Below, piece by piece: positions 8,260 to 16,683 of a stretch of 36,981 bases of DNA (position 1 is the stretch's first letter; every line of letters begins with the position of its first letter). This DNA is from Micavibrio_A sp040381535 (GTDB lineage Bacteria; Pseudomonadota; Alphaproteobacteria; Micavibrionales; Micavibrionaceae): positions 1 to 36,981 of the forward strand of contig JBEIHF010000022.1 in NCBI GenBank assembly GCA_040381535.1, written 5' to 3'. Position numbers and translations under genes: made by a program. A model generated the notes under the pieces. The model ran no database searches. It was not told the origin of the DNA and worked only from the letters and a program-made list of their open reading frames with translations.

Positions 8260-8541
8260 ATGCCGAAAATGAAAACCAAAGGAAGCGCAAAAAAGCGTTT
8301 CCGCATCACTGGCTCGGGCAAAGTTAAATTTGCACCTGCCAACAAAGGCCACCGCCTGATGCAAAAGCCCAAATCCGCAAAGCGTAAAGCCCGTGACACG
8401 TTCACGATGCAAAAAGGCGATGCCCAAAAGGTATTGCAAAGCTTTATGCCCTACGCAGGCGCGAAAGCGAAGACCACCAAAAAGAAATCCGGCCCGGTTA
8501 AGAAAAAAACCGCAGCCACTTCGACAGCGAAAGGAGCCTAA
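8260..8541 (+). CDS. rpmI: 50S ribosomal protein L35, with C-terminal extension
   Basis: Large-subunit ribosomal protein L35. The diagnostic start MPKMKTKGSAKKRFRITGSG is present, followed by GKVKFAPANKGHRL and KARDTF. A strong AAGGAGAT ribosome site precedes the ATG. The protein is 93 aa against about 65 in most bacteria; the extra ~28 residues are Lys/Ala/Thr-rich (AKTTKKKSGPVKKKTAA). It is followed three bases later by rplT. infC, the usual upstream neighbour, is absent here. Confidence 0.95.
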   Translation: MPKMKTKGSAKKRFRITGSGKVKFAPANKGHRLMQKPKSAKRKARDTFTMQKGDAQKVLQSFMPYAGAKAKTTKKKSGPVKKKTAATSTAKGA

Positions 8542-8544
8542 CAC

Positions 8545-8910
8545 ATGGCACGCGTCAAAGGGGGCCCACGCGCCCACGCAAGACACCGTAAAGTTGTCAA
8601 AGCTGCAAAAGGTCAATACGGACGCAGAAATTCCTGCTTCCGCGTTGCCAAGCAAGCCGTCGAAAAAGCAGGTCAGTACGCCTATATCGGCCGCAAGCAA
8701 AAGAAACGCAATTTCCGCGCATTGTGGATTCAGCGTATCAATGCTGCCGCCCGTTTGAACGGCGTGAACTACTCTACGTTCATGAACGGCCTGATCAAAT
8801 CCGGCATCGAATTGGACCGCAAAGTCTTGTCCGAAATGGCGATCAGCAACCCCGAAGCCTTCACGGCACTTGCAAAAGTATCGGCGGAAGCTTTGAAAAA
8901 AGCCGCTTAA
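8545..8910 (+). CDS. rplT: 50S ribosomal protein L20
   Basis: L20, an rRNA-binding protein needed early in large-subunit assembly and often the repressor of its own operon. The start MARVKGGPRAHARHRKVVK and the RNFRALWIQRINAAAR segment are diagnostic, and the length (121 aa) is normal. It has its own AAGGAG site and is followed by an intrinsic terminator at 8936-8960. Confidence 0.97.
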   Translation: MARVKGGPRAHARHRKVVKAAKGQYGRRNSCFRVAKQAVEKAGQYAYIGRKQKKRNFRALWIQRINAAARLNGVNYSTFMNGLIKSGIELDRKVLSEMAISNPEAFTALAKVSAEALKKAA

Positions 8911-8935
8911 TCGAAAAAAAAATCTCATTTGAAAG

Positions 8936-8960
8936 CAGCCCCTTCTCGGGGCTGTTTTTT
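8936..8960 (+). terminator. Intrinsic terminator of rpmI-rplT
   Basis: A perfect 7-bp stem CAGCCCC/GGGGCTG with a 5-base loop is followed by six T. Confidence 0.92.
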
Positions 8961-9017
8961 CTTGCCTATATTTTCTTTCGGTCTATATATTCGGGAAATA
9001 GATAAAGGAGTTTTGCT

Positions 9018-9185
9018 ATGGGTATCAAAAAGTTTCTTGGAGAAGTTTTCACGCCTCGCACCATGAACGAAATTCCGAAGGGCGAAAAACTTCTCGGACC
9101 CAGCGGTAAATGGAAAGGTTTGCACGACATGCTTACGGGCGCCAAAGATGGCCGCGATGATGTCCCACCGCCTCCGCGCGTTTAA
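9018..9185 (+). CDS. Orphan small protein, 55 aa
   Basis: Short gene with AAGGAG 7 bases before the ATG and AT-rich promoter-like DNA in front. The product begins MGIKKFLGEVFTPR, has a central GEKLLGPSGKWKGLHDML, and ends in a proline run (DDVPPPPRV). It is basic, with no signal peptide or membrane span. I do not recognise the family. It is an independent transcription unit, enclosed by two intrinsic terminators with the same CAGCCCC stem. The ribosome site, codon use and terminators support a real gene. Confidence 0.75.
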   Translation: MGIKKFLGEVFTPRTMNEIPKGEKLLGPSGKWKGLHDMLTGAKDGRDDVPPPPRV

Positions 9186-9208
9186 GTGATATCGAAATTC
9201 TTTTTACG

Positions 9209-9234
9209 CAGCCCCGATGGGGCTGTTTTCTTTT
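9209..9234 (+). terminator. Intrinsic terminator of the 55-aa gene
   Basis: CAGCCCC/GGGGCTG stem with a GAT loop followed by TTTTCTTTT. The stem is identical to that of the rplT terminator about 270 bases upstream. Confidence 0.9.
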
Positions 9235-9259
9235 GCGCGAAATACGGCTACAAAAGCCC

Positions 9260-9931
9260 ATGACCTATCTCGCCGTATTCGACTGGAATAGCACGTTGCT
9301 CGATGACATGCTCGCCGTGCACGTGGCCACCAATGTGTGCCTGCGCACCTTCAACGTACCCGAAATCACGGTGGAACATATGCAAGATACGTTCACCTTT
9401 CCGCTCATCCATTTCTACGAAAAACTCGGCGTGTCAGTGGATGATTATCTCTCCCGCGCGGAACAAGAAGGCGAATTGTTCGTGCGCTCTTACGAAGAGG
9501 CCGCCATCGATTGCAAGATCATGCACGGCGCGTTCGAACTTTTGCAATGGCTGAACGACAAGGACGTGCATTGCATGGTGCTCAGCAATCACCTGCAACC
9601 ACATCTGGATGCTGATGTCGAACGGCTCGGCATCAATCCCTACATGAAGAGCATTTCCGGCAACGCGGAGCGCGCAACCATCACCAAGGGGCTTTCCAAG
9701 CAAATCCGCCTTGAGGCTTATATGGAGGAGCATGGCTTCGCGCCCGAAAAAACCTTCATCATCGGAGATTCCCATGAAGAGCCCGAAGTGGCCCGCCGTC
9801 TGGGGCTTTTGGGCATCAGCATTACGGGGGGCCTGCTTTCCCGTGAAAGGCTGGAGAAATACAAGGCGCATTACATCATCGACCGGCTCGAAGAAGTGCG
9901 CCCGATCATCGAAAAGCACTGGAAATTATAG
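9260..9931 (+). CDS. HAD-superfamily hydrolase with DWN motif
   Basis: Haloacid dehalogenase-fold phosphatase (223 aa). Motif I is VFDWNSTLLDD: the nucleophile Asp is present, but the usual second Asp, the general acid/base two residues on, is Asn. Motif II is near CMVLSNH, and motif IV is FIIGDSHEEPEVARRLGL. The cap region lies between residues about 15 and 90. I chose ATG 9260 rather than the TTG at 9233, which lies in the preceding terminator T tract. It sits 25 bases before pheS and may be co-transcribed. Substrate unknown. Confidence 0.8.
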   Translation: MTYLAVFDWNSTLLDDMLAVHVATNVCLRTFNVPEITVEHMQDTFTFPLIHFYEKLGVSVDDYLSRAEQEGELFVRSYEEAAIDCKIMHGAFELLQWLNDKDVHCMVLSNHLQPHLDADVERLGINPYMKSISGNAERATITKGLSKQIRLEAYMEEHGFAPEKTFIIGDSHEEPEVARRLGLLGISITGGLLSRERLEKYKAHYIIDRLEEVRPIIEKHWKL

Positions 9932-9956
9932 GTTTTTTCGGGCTATAAAGATCGCC

Positions 9957-11051
9957 ATGACACAAAATATCGCGCAATTGAAAGACGAGCTGACGGGCCT
10001 GATTTCCGCAGCCAACGACCTTGCCAAACTGGAAGAGGCGCGCGTTGCCGCCCTCGGTAAGAAAGGCCGTATCACGGACCTGATGAAATCGCTGGGCGAC
10101 ATGGCCCCCGAAGACCGCAAGAATTTCGGCGCCGCCGTTAACGCGCTAAAAGAAGAAGTTTCCAAGCTTATCGAAAAGCAGGAAGCGGGTCTTAAGAAAC
10201 AGGCGATGTCGGAAAAGCTTGCCAACGAGACGATTGACATCACACTCCCTCTACGTCCCGAAGCTCGCGGTACCATTCATCCGATTTCGCAAACGATGGA
10301 CGAGTTGATTTCCATTTTCGGCTCCATGGGTTTTGAATTGGATGAAGGTCCAGACATCGAAGACGACTGGCACAATTTCACCGCGCTGAACTTCCCACCC
10401 GGCCACCCCGCGCGCGAAATGCACGATACTTTCTATCTGCCCGATGATGCGGACGAGAAAGACGAAACGCGCCGCAAGAAGGTTTTGCGCACGCACACCT
10501 CTACCGTGCAAATCCGTCACATGATGGGCAAACAGCCGCCGTTCCGCATGATATGCATGGGCCGGACTTATAGATCAGACTATGACATGACGCATACGCC
10601 CGTCTTCCACCAGATGGAGGGCCTCGTCATCGACAAAGATATCAATATGGGCCACCTCAAAGGTTGCCTGCTCGATTTCTGCCGCGCCTATTTTGAAAAG
10701 CCCGATTTGAAAATTCGCCTGCGCCCGTCCTTCTTCCCTTTCACAGAACCCAGCGCGGAAGTCGATATCGGCTGTTCGCGCAAAGGCGGCGAACTGAAAA
10801 TCGGCGAGGGCGACGACTGGCTGGAAATTCTGGGCTGCGGCATGGTGCATCCGAATGTTCTTAAAAACTGCGGCATCGACCCGAACGAATATCAAGGCTT
10901 TGCCTTCGGCATGGGTATCGAACGCATTGCCATGCTGAAATACGGCATTCCCGATCTGCGCACCTTCTTTGAATCCGACGTGCGCTGGCTCGAACATTAC
11001 GGCTTCGATGCGCTCGACCGTCCGAACCGCGCGACAGGAACAAAATCATGA
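9957..11051 (+). CDS. pheS: Phenylalanyl-tRNA synthetase alpha subunit
   Basis: Catalytic subunit of the alpha2-beta2 class II synthetase that charges tRNA-Phe. Residues about 1-90 form the tRNA-binding coiled coil (LKDELTGLISAANDLAKLEEA). The core shows VLRTHTSTVQIRHM (motif 2 region), RPSFFPFTEPSAEVDIGC and GMGIERIAMLKYGIPDLR (motif 3). The frame is open further upstream, but ATG 9957 gives the correct N-terminus and 364 aa. The stop overlaps the pheT ATG (ATGA). Confidence 0.97.
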   Translation: MTQNIAQLKDELTGLISAANDLAKLEEARVAALGKKGRITDLMKSLGDMAPEDRKNFGAAVNALKEEVSKLIEKQEAGLKKQAMSEKLANETIDITLPLRPEARGTIHPISQTMDELISIFGSMGFELDEGPDIEDDWHNFTALNFPPGHPAREMHDTFYLPDDADEKDETRRKKVLRTHTSTVQIRHMMGKQPPFRMICMGRTYRSDYDMTHTPVFHQMEGLVIDKDINMGHLKGCLLDFCRAYFEKPDLKIRLRPSFFPFTEPSAEVDIGCSRKGGELKIGEGDDWLEILGCGMVHPNVLKNCGIDPNEYQGFAFGMGIERIAMLKYGIPDLRTFFESDVRWLEHYGFDALDRPNRATGTKS

Positions 11052-13429
11052 AATTCACCCTCGCCTGGCTCAAAGAACATCTGGACACCAACGCATCGTT
11101 GGAAGAAATCACCACATGCCTCACCGCGCTCGGCATGGAACTCGAAAGCGTGGAAGACCGCGCAAAAATCTACGCGCCGTTCAAGGCCGCTTATGTCGTC
11201 TCCACTGTCAAGCATCCCGATGCGGACCGTTTGAAAGTTCTGGTCGTTGATACGGGCAAGGAAAAACTACAGGTCGTTTGCGGCGCGCCTAATGCGCGCG
11301 CCGGCATGATGGGGATTTTCGCGCCTGATGGCTCGTTTATTCCTGGCACGGGCATTACGCTGAAAAAAGGCGTGATCCGCGGCCAAAAATCCAACGGCAT
11401 GATGGTGTCGGCCAAGGAAATGGCGCTTTCCGATGAAAGCGACGGTATCATCGAAATTCCCGAAGGCACGAAGATTGGCACATTGTTTGCGGATATTTTT
11501 GGCCTCAATGATCCCGTTATCGATATCGCCGTAACGCCCAACCGCGCCGATTGCGCAGGGATTCACGGCGTGGCGCGCGATCTTGCCGCCGCAGGTCTCG
11601 GTAAACTGATCGAGCCCGACAACAAAACCGTCAAAGGCGCGTTCAAAAATCCGATCTCCGTCAAAATAGACGACACACAAGGCTGCCCGATCTTCCTCGG
11701 CCGTTATATCCGCGGTGTCAAAAACGGTGTTTCCGACGAAAGCACGCAAAACAAATTAAAGGCTATAGGTCTGCGTCCGATTTCCACGCTTGTCGATATC
11801 ACCAATTATTTCTCGATCGATATGTGCCGCCCGTTGCACGTGTTCGATGCCGACAAACTCAAAGGCAACATCACCGTTCGCTCCGCCAGAAAAGGCGAGA
11901 AGCTTGAAGCGCTCAACGAAAAAACCTATGAACTCTCTGAAGGCATGGTCGCCATATGCGATGATTCCGGCGTGATCGGCATTGGCGGAATCATGGGCGG
12001 CAAATCCAGCGCCGTCGACGAAAATACCAAAAATGTCTATGTCGAATGCGCTTACTTTGACCCTACGCGCACGGCCAAAACGGGCCGCTCGCTCGAAATC
12101 ATTTCCGACGCGCGTTACCGTTTCGAACGCGGCGTGGATCCTGAATTCACGGTGCACGGTATGGAACTTGCAACCAAGATGATCATGGAACTGTGCGGCG
12201 GCGAAGCGTCCGAAGTTTTTGTCGCAGGCAAAATGCCCGACTGGAAACGTACTGTGGAATTTGATCCTGCCTACACCGAAAAATTGTCGGGCGTGAAGAT
12301 CGAAGAGAAAAAGAAGATCGAAATTCTTAAAAGCCTCGGTTTTGAGATGAGCGGCAAGAAAGTCACGCCGCCATCATGGAGAGCGGATATCCAAGGCCGT
12401 GCCGACCTCGTGGAAGAAATCGTGCGCGTGAACGGATTCGATGCCATTCCCGCAACCTCCTTACGTTCCCCTAGCGCCATATCAGATGCGGCGGAAACGG
12501 ATAACTTCGCCCGCTCCAGAAAAGCTCGTTCTGCCCTCGCTTCACGCGGTCTGTTCGAATGCGTGACATGGTCCTTCATGAAAAAGGATATCGCGGCGTT
12601 GTTCGGTTCAAATGACAATGCGGGCCTTTCCCTTACCAACCCGATTTCTTCGGAACTTTCGCAAATGCGCCCGAGCATTTTGCCCAATCTGATCGAGGCC
12701 GCGCAAAAGAATGCCGATCGCGGTTATCACAACACCGCTTTGTTCGAAGTCGGCCCCGTTTTCGCATCCGTTAAAAAAGACGGGCAGAAAACGGTTGCAG
12801 CTGGGGTTCGCTACGCCGCGCAAGGTTCGCGTCATTGGTCGGGTGCCGATGCGGCGCGCAATGTTGATGCACACGATGCGCGCGCGGACGCCGTGGCCGC
12901 TTTAGCCGCAGCGGGTGCGCCCGTGGATAATCTTCATGTCAACCGCGATGCGCCGTCCTATTATCATCCCGGCCGTTCGGGTAGCTTGCGTCTAGGCAAC
13001 AACATCCTTGCCTATTTCGGTGAAATCCACCCCGCCGTTTTGCAGGATATGGGCGTGAAACATAGCGTAGCCGCGTTCGAAGCATTTTTGAACGCCGCTC
13101 CGCCTGCGAAGAAAAAAGTCGCTGCCCGCTCACTTCTTGCCCTATCTCCCTTCCAGCCTGTGCAGCGCGATTTCGCGTTTCTGGTGGATGATATGATTGA
13201 AGCTGATGCCATTATCCGCAGCGCCCGTAGCGGCGACAAGATGATCGAAACCGTCGAAGTGTTCGATATCTACAAAGGCAAGGGTGTGGAACCCGGCAAA
13301 AAATCCGTGGCGATCAACGTCATCATCCAGCCCGTCGATAAAACGCTGGACGACAAAGAGATCGAAGCCATTTCCAAGAAGATAATCGATGCCGTGACAA
13401 GCAAGTGCGGCGCGGCGCTCCGCTCCTAG
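11048..13429 (+). CDS. pheT: Phenylalanyl-tRNA synthetase beta subunit
   Basis: Beta subunit of PheRS, 793 aa. It starts MKFTLAWLKEHLDT and carries the EMAP/tRNA-binding domain (about 40-150; VKHPDADRLKVLVVDTG), the B3/B4 editing domain (about 210-380; FERGVDPEF at its end), B5 (about 400-475; PSWRADIQGRADLVEEI), and the C-terminal FDX-ACB domain (about 700-793; FQPVQRDFAFLVDD). It is translationally coupled to pheS. Its stop shares the bases CTAG with the stop of the convergent fadD gene. Confidence 0.97.
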   Translation: MKFTLAWLKEHLDTNASLEEITTCLTALGMELESVEDRAKIYAPFKAAYVVSTVKHPDADRLKVLVVDTGKEKLQVVCGAPNARAGMMGIFAPDGSFIPGTGITLKKGVIRGQKSNGMMVSAKEMALSDESDGIIEIPEGTKIGTLFADIFGLNDPVIDIAVTPNRADCAGIHGVARDLAAAGLGKLIEPDNKTVKGAFKNPISVKIDDTQGCPIFLGRYIRGVKNGVSDESTQNKLKAIGLRPISTLVDITNYFSIDMCRPLHVFDADKLKGNITVRSARKGEKLEALNEKTYELSEGMVAICDDSGVIGIGGIMGGKSSAVDENTKNVYVECAYFDPTRTAKTGRSLEIISDARYRFERGVDPEFTVHGMELATKMIMELCGGEASEVFVAGKMPDWKRTVEFDPAYTEKLSGVKIEEKKKIEILKSLGFEMSGKKVTPPSWRADIQGRADLVEEIVRVNGFDAIPATSLRSPSAISDAAETDNFARSRKARSALASRGLFECVTWSFMKKDIAALFGSNDNAGLSLTNPISSELSQMRPSILPNLIEAAQKNADRGYHNTALFEVGPVFASVKKDGQKTVAAGVRYAAQGSRHWSGADAARNVDAHDARADAVAALAAAGAPVDNLHVNRDAPSYYHPGRSGSLRLGNNILAYFGEIHPAVLQDMGVKHSVAAFEAFLNAAPPAKKKVAARSLLALSPFQPVQRDFAFLVDDMIEADAIIRSARSGDKMIETVEVFDIYKGKGVEPGKKSVAINVIIQPVDKTLDDKEIEAISKKIIDAVTSKCGAALRS

Positions 13430-15117
13430 CCCTTTTTTGCCATTTCCTCGGCGACGATATCCTTGCGTGACAATTTGCCAATCATGGTTTTGGGTAGAGG
13501 CTTGTCGCGGAATGCCACCCGTTTGGGTATTTCCATCGGCGAGATACGAGAAGACAAGAATTCTTTCAGCTTTTCAATCGTCAGCGTTTTGCCGGGTTTC
13601 AGTTTGATCCACGCCTTGACGATTTCGCCGCGATTGGCATCGGGCAGGCCAGCCACGATACATTCTTCCACGGCGTCGTGCGCGTAGATAGCTTCTTCGA
13701 CATTGCGCGGATAGACATTGTAGCCGTTGGTGATGATCATGTCTTTTAGGCGGTCGACGATAAAGATATAACCGTCTTCATCCATGATGGCGACGTCACC
13801 TGTGTAAAGTAGACCGTCTTTAAGCACATTGGCTGTCTCTTCGGGTTTGTTCCAGTAGCCTTTCATGACCTGTGGACCGCGTACGCAAAGCTCACCGCGT
13901 TCGCCGACCTTCATCGGCGTTTTCTTGTCATCCTTGTCGATGATTTCGACGATGGTGTTGGGGAACGGCAGGCCGATGGAGCCCGCTTTATTCACCCCCG
14001 TCAGAGGGTTCGCGCACACGACTGGTGAGCTTTCCGTAAGGCCGTAACCTTCGACGACGACGCAGCCTGTGTTGCGCTCGAATGTTTTTTTGACTTCCAC
14101 AGGTAACGGCGCACCGCCCGAGATACAGGCCTTGAGTGATTTCAAATTAAAATTGGAAAGTTTTTTGTGGTTGTTGATGGCGTTGTAAATCGCGGGCACG
14201 GCGGGGAAGCAGGTCGGCTTTTTCTTATGAATCAATTTAAGCGTAGCTTCCAATTCAAAACGCGGCAGGGCAATGATTTCCAGCGCGTTCAAAACGGAGA
14301 AATTCATCACGGCCGTCATGGCGAACACGTGGAAGAATGGTATAACGCCAAGCATCCGATCCTGCCCCGGTGTCATGCCGGTAAGCCACATGGCGCATTG
14401 TTCGGCGTTGGCCACGATATTCTGGTGCGTGAGCATGGCGCCCTTGGGAATGCCTGTCGTGCCGCCCGTATATTGGAGTAAAGCCACATCGTTGACGGGG
14501 TCGATGGTGACGGGTTTGGGATTTTCTTCATGGTCGATAAGATCTTTGTACCACGAGATCGTGTCGTCCTTATCGACGTTCGCCAGTTCTTTCTTTTTGA
14601 TGATCTTGAACAAAATATTTTTGGGGAACGGTAATATATCAGTGAAGGAACACACGACCAGATGTTCGAGGCACGTGTTGCCAAACATATTTTTCATTTT
14701 TTCGTGAAGCAACTTCAGATCCGCCGTGATCATCACCGATGTTCCGGAATCGTTAATCTGGTGCATCAATTCTTTTTCTGAATAAAGCGGATTGAAATTG
14801 ACGATGGTCGCGCCCGTGCGCGCGATGGCGTAATAACCGATCAGAAAGTACGGACAGTTTGGCAAAAACAATCCGACCCTGCTGCCTTTTCCGATGCCGC
14901 GGTCCTGGAGCGATTTTGCGAGACGCAAGGATTCTTCATGGATGTCTTTCCAATCCATTTTGAATCCCAGGAAATCGAATGCGGGACGATCGCCGAATTT
15001 TTTGACCGCATTGTCCAGCATCCCGTAGAGCGGATATATGGGGATGTGCGCGTCCCATTTCACATTTTTGGGATAGGATTTTTTGTAAAGGTCAGGGGAG
15101 GGAAAAATATCTGTCAT
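13426..15117 (-). CDS. fadD: Long-chain fatty-acid-CoA ligase (AMP-forming)
   Basis: Acyl-activating enzyme that converts a fatty acid, ATP and CoA to acyl-CoA. The AMP-binding P-loop-like motif is YTGGTTGIPKGAMLTHQN, motif II is VVEGYGLTESSP, and YTGDVAIMDEDGY and IVDRLKDMIITNGYNVYP are the expected late motifs. Length 563 aa matches bacterial FadD. Long-chain specificity is inferred from overall resemblance. It is a single gene between pheT (convergent) and the cold shock gene (divergent); a TATACT -10-like box lies at 15177-15182. Confidence 0.9.
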   Translation of the reverse strand: MTDIFPSPDLYKKSYPKNVKWDAHIPIYPLYGMLDNAVKKFGDRPAFDFLGFKMDWKDIHEESLRLAKSLQDRGIGKGSRVGLFLPNCPYFLIGYYAIARTGATIVNFNPLYSEKELMHQINDSGTSVMITADLKLLHEKMKNMFGNTCLEHLVVCSFTDILPFPKNILFKIIKKKELANVDKDDTISWYKDLIDHEENPKPVTIDPVNDVALLQYTGGTTGIPKGAMLTHQNIVANAEQCAMWLTGMTPGQDRMLGVIPFFHVFAMTAVMNFSVLNALEIIALPRFELEATLKLIHKKKPTCFPAVPAIYNAINNHKKLSNFNLKSLKACISGGAPLPVEVKKTFERNTGCVVVEGYGLTESSPVVCANPLTGVNKAGSIGLPFPNTIVEIIDKDDKKTPMKVGERGELCVRGPQVMKGYWNKPEETANVLKDGLLYTGDVAIMDEDGYIFIVDRLKDMIITNGYNVYPRNVEEAIYAHDAVEECIVAGLPDANRGEIVKAWIKLKPGKTLTIEKLKEFLSSRISPMEIPKRVAFRDKPLPKTMIGKLSRKDIVAEEMAKKG

Positions 15118-15393
15118 GGGGATGGCCGTTTCTTCTTCCTCTACTGCGTTGAAACAAAAGACAAGTTGCTGGTGATAGTATAGCGCGGTCTCTTTAAAAT
15201 TTTACAGACATTGCCCCCGCCCATCCAAACCAAAAGCGCATCGCCGCGCCGACATTCTGTTTTGCATTACAGCAAATAATTTTGGGGGCTGGATAAGGGT
15301 TTGATTTTGATGGTATATTGATTGCGGAACTTATTCGCGTATTCTTACTTTCGTTTTGTGTGAGCACAATTCGTTTTCTGCAAGGATGTTTAC
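15118..15393. other. Intergenic region between divergent fadD and cold shock gene
   Basis: This 276-bp stretch has no convincing gene; the short reading frames across it have no ribosome sites or family features. On the minus strand TATACT at 15177-15182 may be the fadD -10 box. On the plus strand TTGATT (15318-15323) and TATTCT (15340-15345) with a 16-bp spacer could drive the cold shock gene and would leave a leader of about 40-65 bases. Confidence 0.4.
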
Positions 15394-15930
15394 TTGTCTC
15401 TGGTAGCAAAACCACTAATGCCTTCCAATGAACCGGAATCCGCTCCGGTTAAGTCGCGCCTGAAATGGTTTAACAGCACCAAAGGCTTTGGTTTTGTTGT
15501 ACCCGAAGAAGATCCTTGCGACGCTTTCATTCACATCACCACGCTGCAGGATGCAGGTATTCATGAGCTCGGCGAAGAAGCCCTGATCATGTGCTCTATC
15601 GTCAAAGGCCCCAAAGGCGCGCTGGTCACATCGGTTTCAGAACTTGTCGAGCAGGGCCAGAATCCCGAGCCGATTTCCTATCGTCTGCCCGGTGAAGAGG
15701 GTGAAGACCTCCATGTCATGGAAGGCACCGTGAAATGGTACAAGCCCGATAAAGGCTTTGGCTTCATCATTCCCGAAGACGGGCAAAAGGATGTGTTCGT
15801 CCACAAAACCTGCCTCGACAAACACAGCCTGCCCATCCTTATCCCCGGCCAGAAGGTCAAAATGACGGTACGGACCGTAGCGAAAGGGCGCGAAGTCGCG
15901 GATTTCGATCTATTGGAAAACCATCAATAA
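15394..15930 (+). CDS. Double cold-shock-domain protein
   Basis: RNA/ssDNA-binding protein with two cold shock domains in tandem, an arrangement typical of alphaproteobacteria such as Caulobacter. Domain 1 (about residues 20-90) has LKWFNSTKGFGFVVP (RNP1) and DAFIH (RNP2). Domain 2 (about 108-178) has GTVKWYKPDKGFGFIIP and DVFVH. TTG 15394 has an AAGGATG site just upstream, while ATG 15418 would give a 170-aa form but lacks one; I keep the TTG. The gene is followed by a bidirectional terminator shared with gcrA. Confidence 0.9.
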   Translation: MSLVAKPLMPSNEPESAPVKSRLKWFNSTKGFGFVVPEEDPCDAFIHITTLQDAGIHELGEEALIMCSIVKGPKGALVTSVSELVEQGQNPEPISYRLPGEEGEDLHVMEGTVKWYKPDKGFGFIIPEDGQKDVFVHKTCLDKHSLPILIPGQKVKMTVRTVAKGREVADFDLLENHQ

Positions 15931-15956
15931 TCTGCCCCATCTTCCAATCTGATAAA

Positions 15957-15985
15957 AAAACCGCCCCGAAGGGCGGTTTTAAGTT
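15957..15985. terminator. Bidirectional intrinsic terminator between cold shock gene and gcrA
   Basis: CCGCCC/GGGCGG stem with a CGAA loop, flanked by A and T runs, so it can end transcription from both sides. Confidence 0.88.
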
Positions 15986-16020
15986 TTCTAGGACGGCTAA
16001 CAACAAACGCTTTGTAAGCT

Positions 16021-16506
16021 CTAGCTCGCGTTGGCAGCTTTGATGTCGAAATCCGCAGGTGTGCCGGCATCGGCTTCGAAATCCTTAGCGTCCAGCGTGC
16101 GGGCACGTGTGGGCACCTGATAGGCAGCGCGGCAATGCGTATCGCAGTAAGGAAGACCGGCGACCGTTCCGTGGCCGCAGAAGGAGAATTCTTCGCTTTG
16201 GGGGTCGCCATTGGGCCAGCGGCACATATTGGCCTCCAGATCCACCAGATTGAGGCTCTTGCCTTTGAATTCGGGCAATTTGGCCATCGGTTTGGCCAGA
16301 CGTGGGGCCTGTATCTCAGTTTTGGGCTTTTTGGATGTATTTTGCTGGATCGGGGACAAACGCGAAGACAATTTCAGGCGGTGCGCTTTGCCGATGACGG
16401 CGTTACGGGTGATACCGTCGCCCAATACTTTTGCGATTTCGGCGGCGGTCTTGCCTTCGCCCCATAGCTGCTTCAGAAGGTTCACGCGCTCGTCAGTCCA
16501 GCTCAT
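16021..16506 (-). CDS. gcrA: GcrA cell-cycle transcriptional regulator
   Basis: GcrA binds sigma70 holoenzyme and stimulates promoters carrying CcrM-methylated GANTC sites during S phase in alphaproteobacteria. The N-terminal helix-turn-helix part is diagnostic: MSWTDERVNLLKQLWGEGK, TAAEIAKVLGDGITRNAVIG, KAHRLKLSSR. The C-terminal sigma-interacting part has CRWPNGDP and cysteine-rich CGHGTVAGLPYCDTHC. I chose ATG 16506 (161 aa) because it gives the canonical start and has GGGAGA upstream; the frame is open for 29 more codons without a better site. Its upstream DNA carries three GANTC sites and a DnaA box. Confidence 0.96.
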   Translation of the reverse strand: MSWTDERVNLLKQLWGEGKTAAEIAKVLGDGITRNAVIGKAHRLKLSSRLSPIQQNTSKKPKTEIQAPRLAKPMAKLPEFKGKSLNLVDLEANMCRWPNGDPQSEEFSFCGHGTVAGLPYCDTHCRAAYQVPTRARTLDAKDFEADAGTPADFDIKAANAS

Positions 16507-16599
16507 AATCTTACATCTCCCGCGGTTGTGCCCCTTGCTTTGGGGGCGGTGCGCGTCTTTGTTTTTTCTTTGAAAGTAAGATGACGTTATCAAGGGCAG

Positions 16600-16645
16600 G
16601 ATTCACACGCCAGAAATTCCGCGAATCGCGATTCCTTTATCCACA
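16600..16645. promoter_or_regulatory. gcrA upstream region: three GANTC sites and a DnaA box
   Basis: GATTC at 16600-16604, GAATC at 16623-16627 and GATTC at 16630-16634 are CcrM methylation sites. TTATCCACA at 16637-16645 matches the DnaA-box consensus exactly. All lie 95-140 bases upstream of the gcrA ATG, in the 177-bp gap after era. In Caulobacter DnaA activates gcrA and GcrA acts through methylated GANTC, so the arrangement fits known logic. The function here is inferred. Confidence 0.75.
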
Positions 16646-16683
16646 TAAATCGGATGTGCGAAAATAAGCTGTTGATTTGACTC

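Noticed and set aside
9711..9956. Upstream extension of pheS inside the HAD gene
   Set aside because: The frame is open, but conserved PheS residues begin at ATG 9957 and the extension has no family similarity.
15194..15415. 73-codon minus-strand frame between fadD and the cold shock gene
   Set aside because: No ribosome site and an unstructured composition; it covers the probable promoters of both genes.
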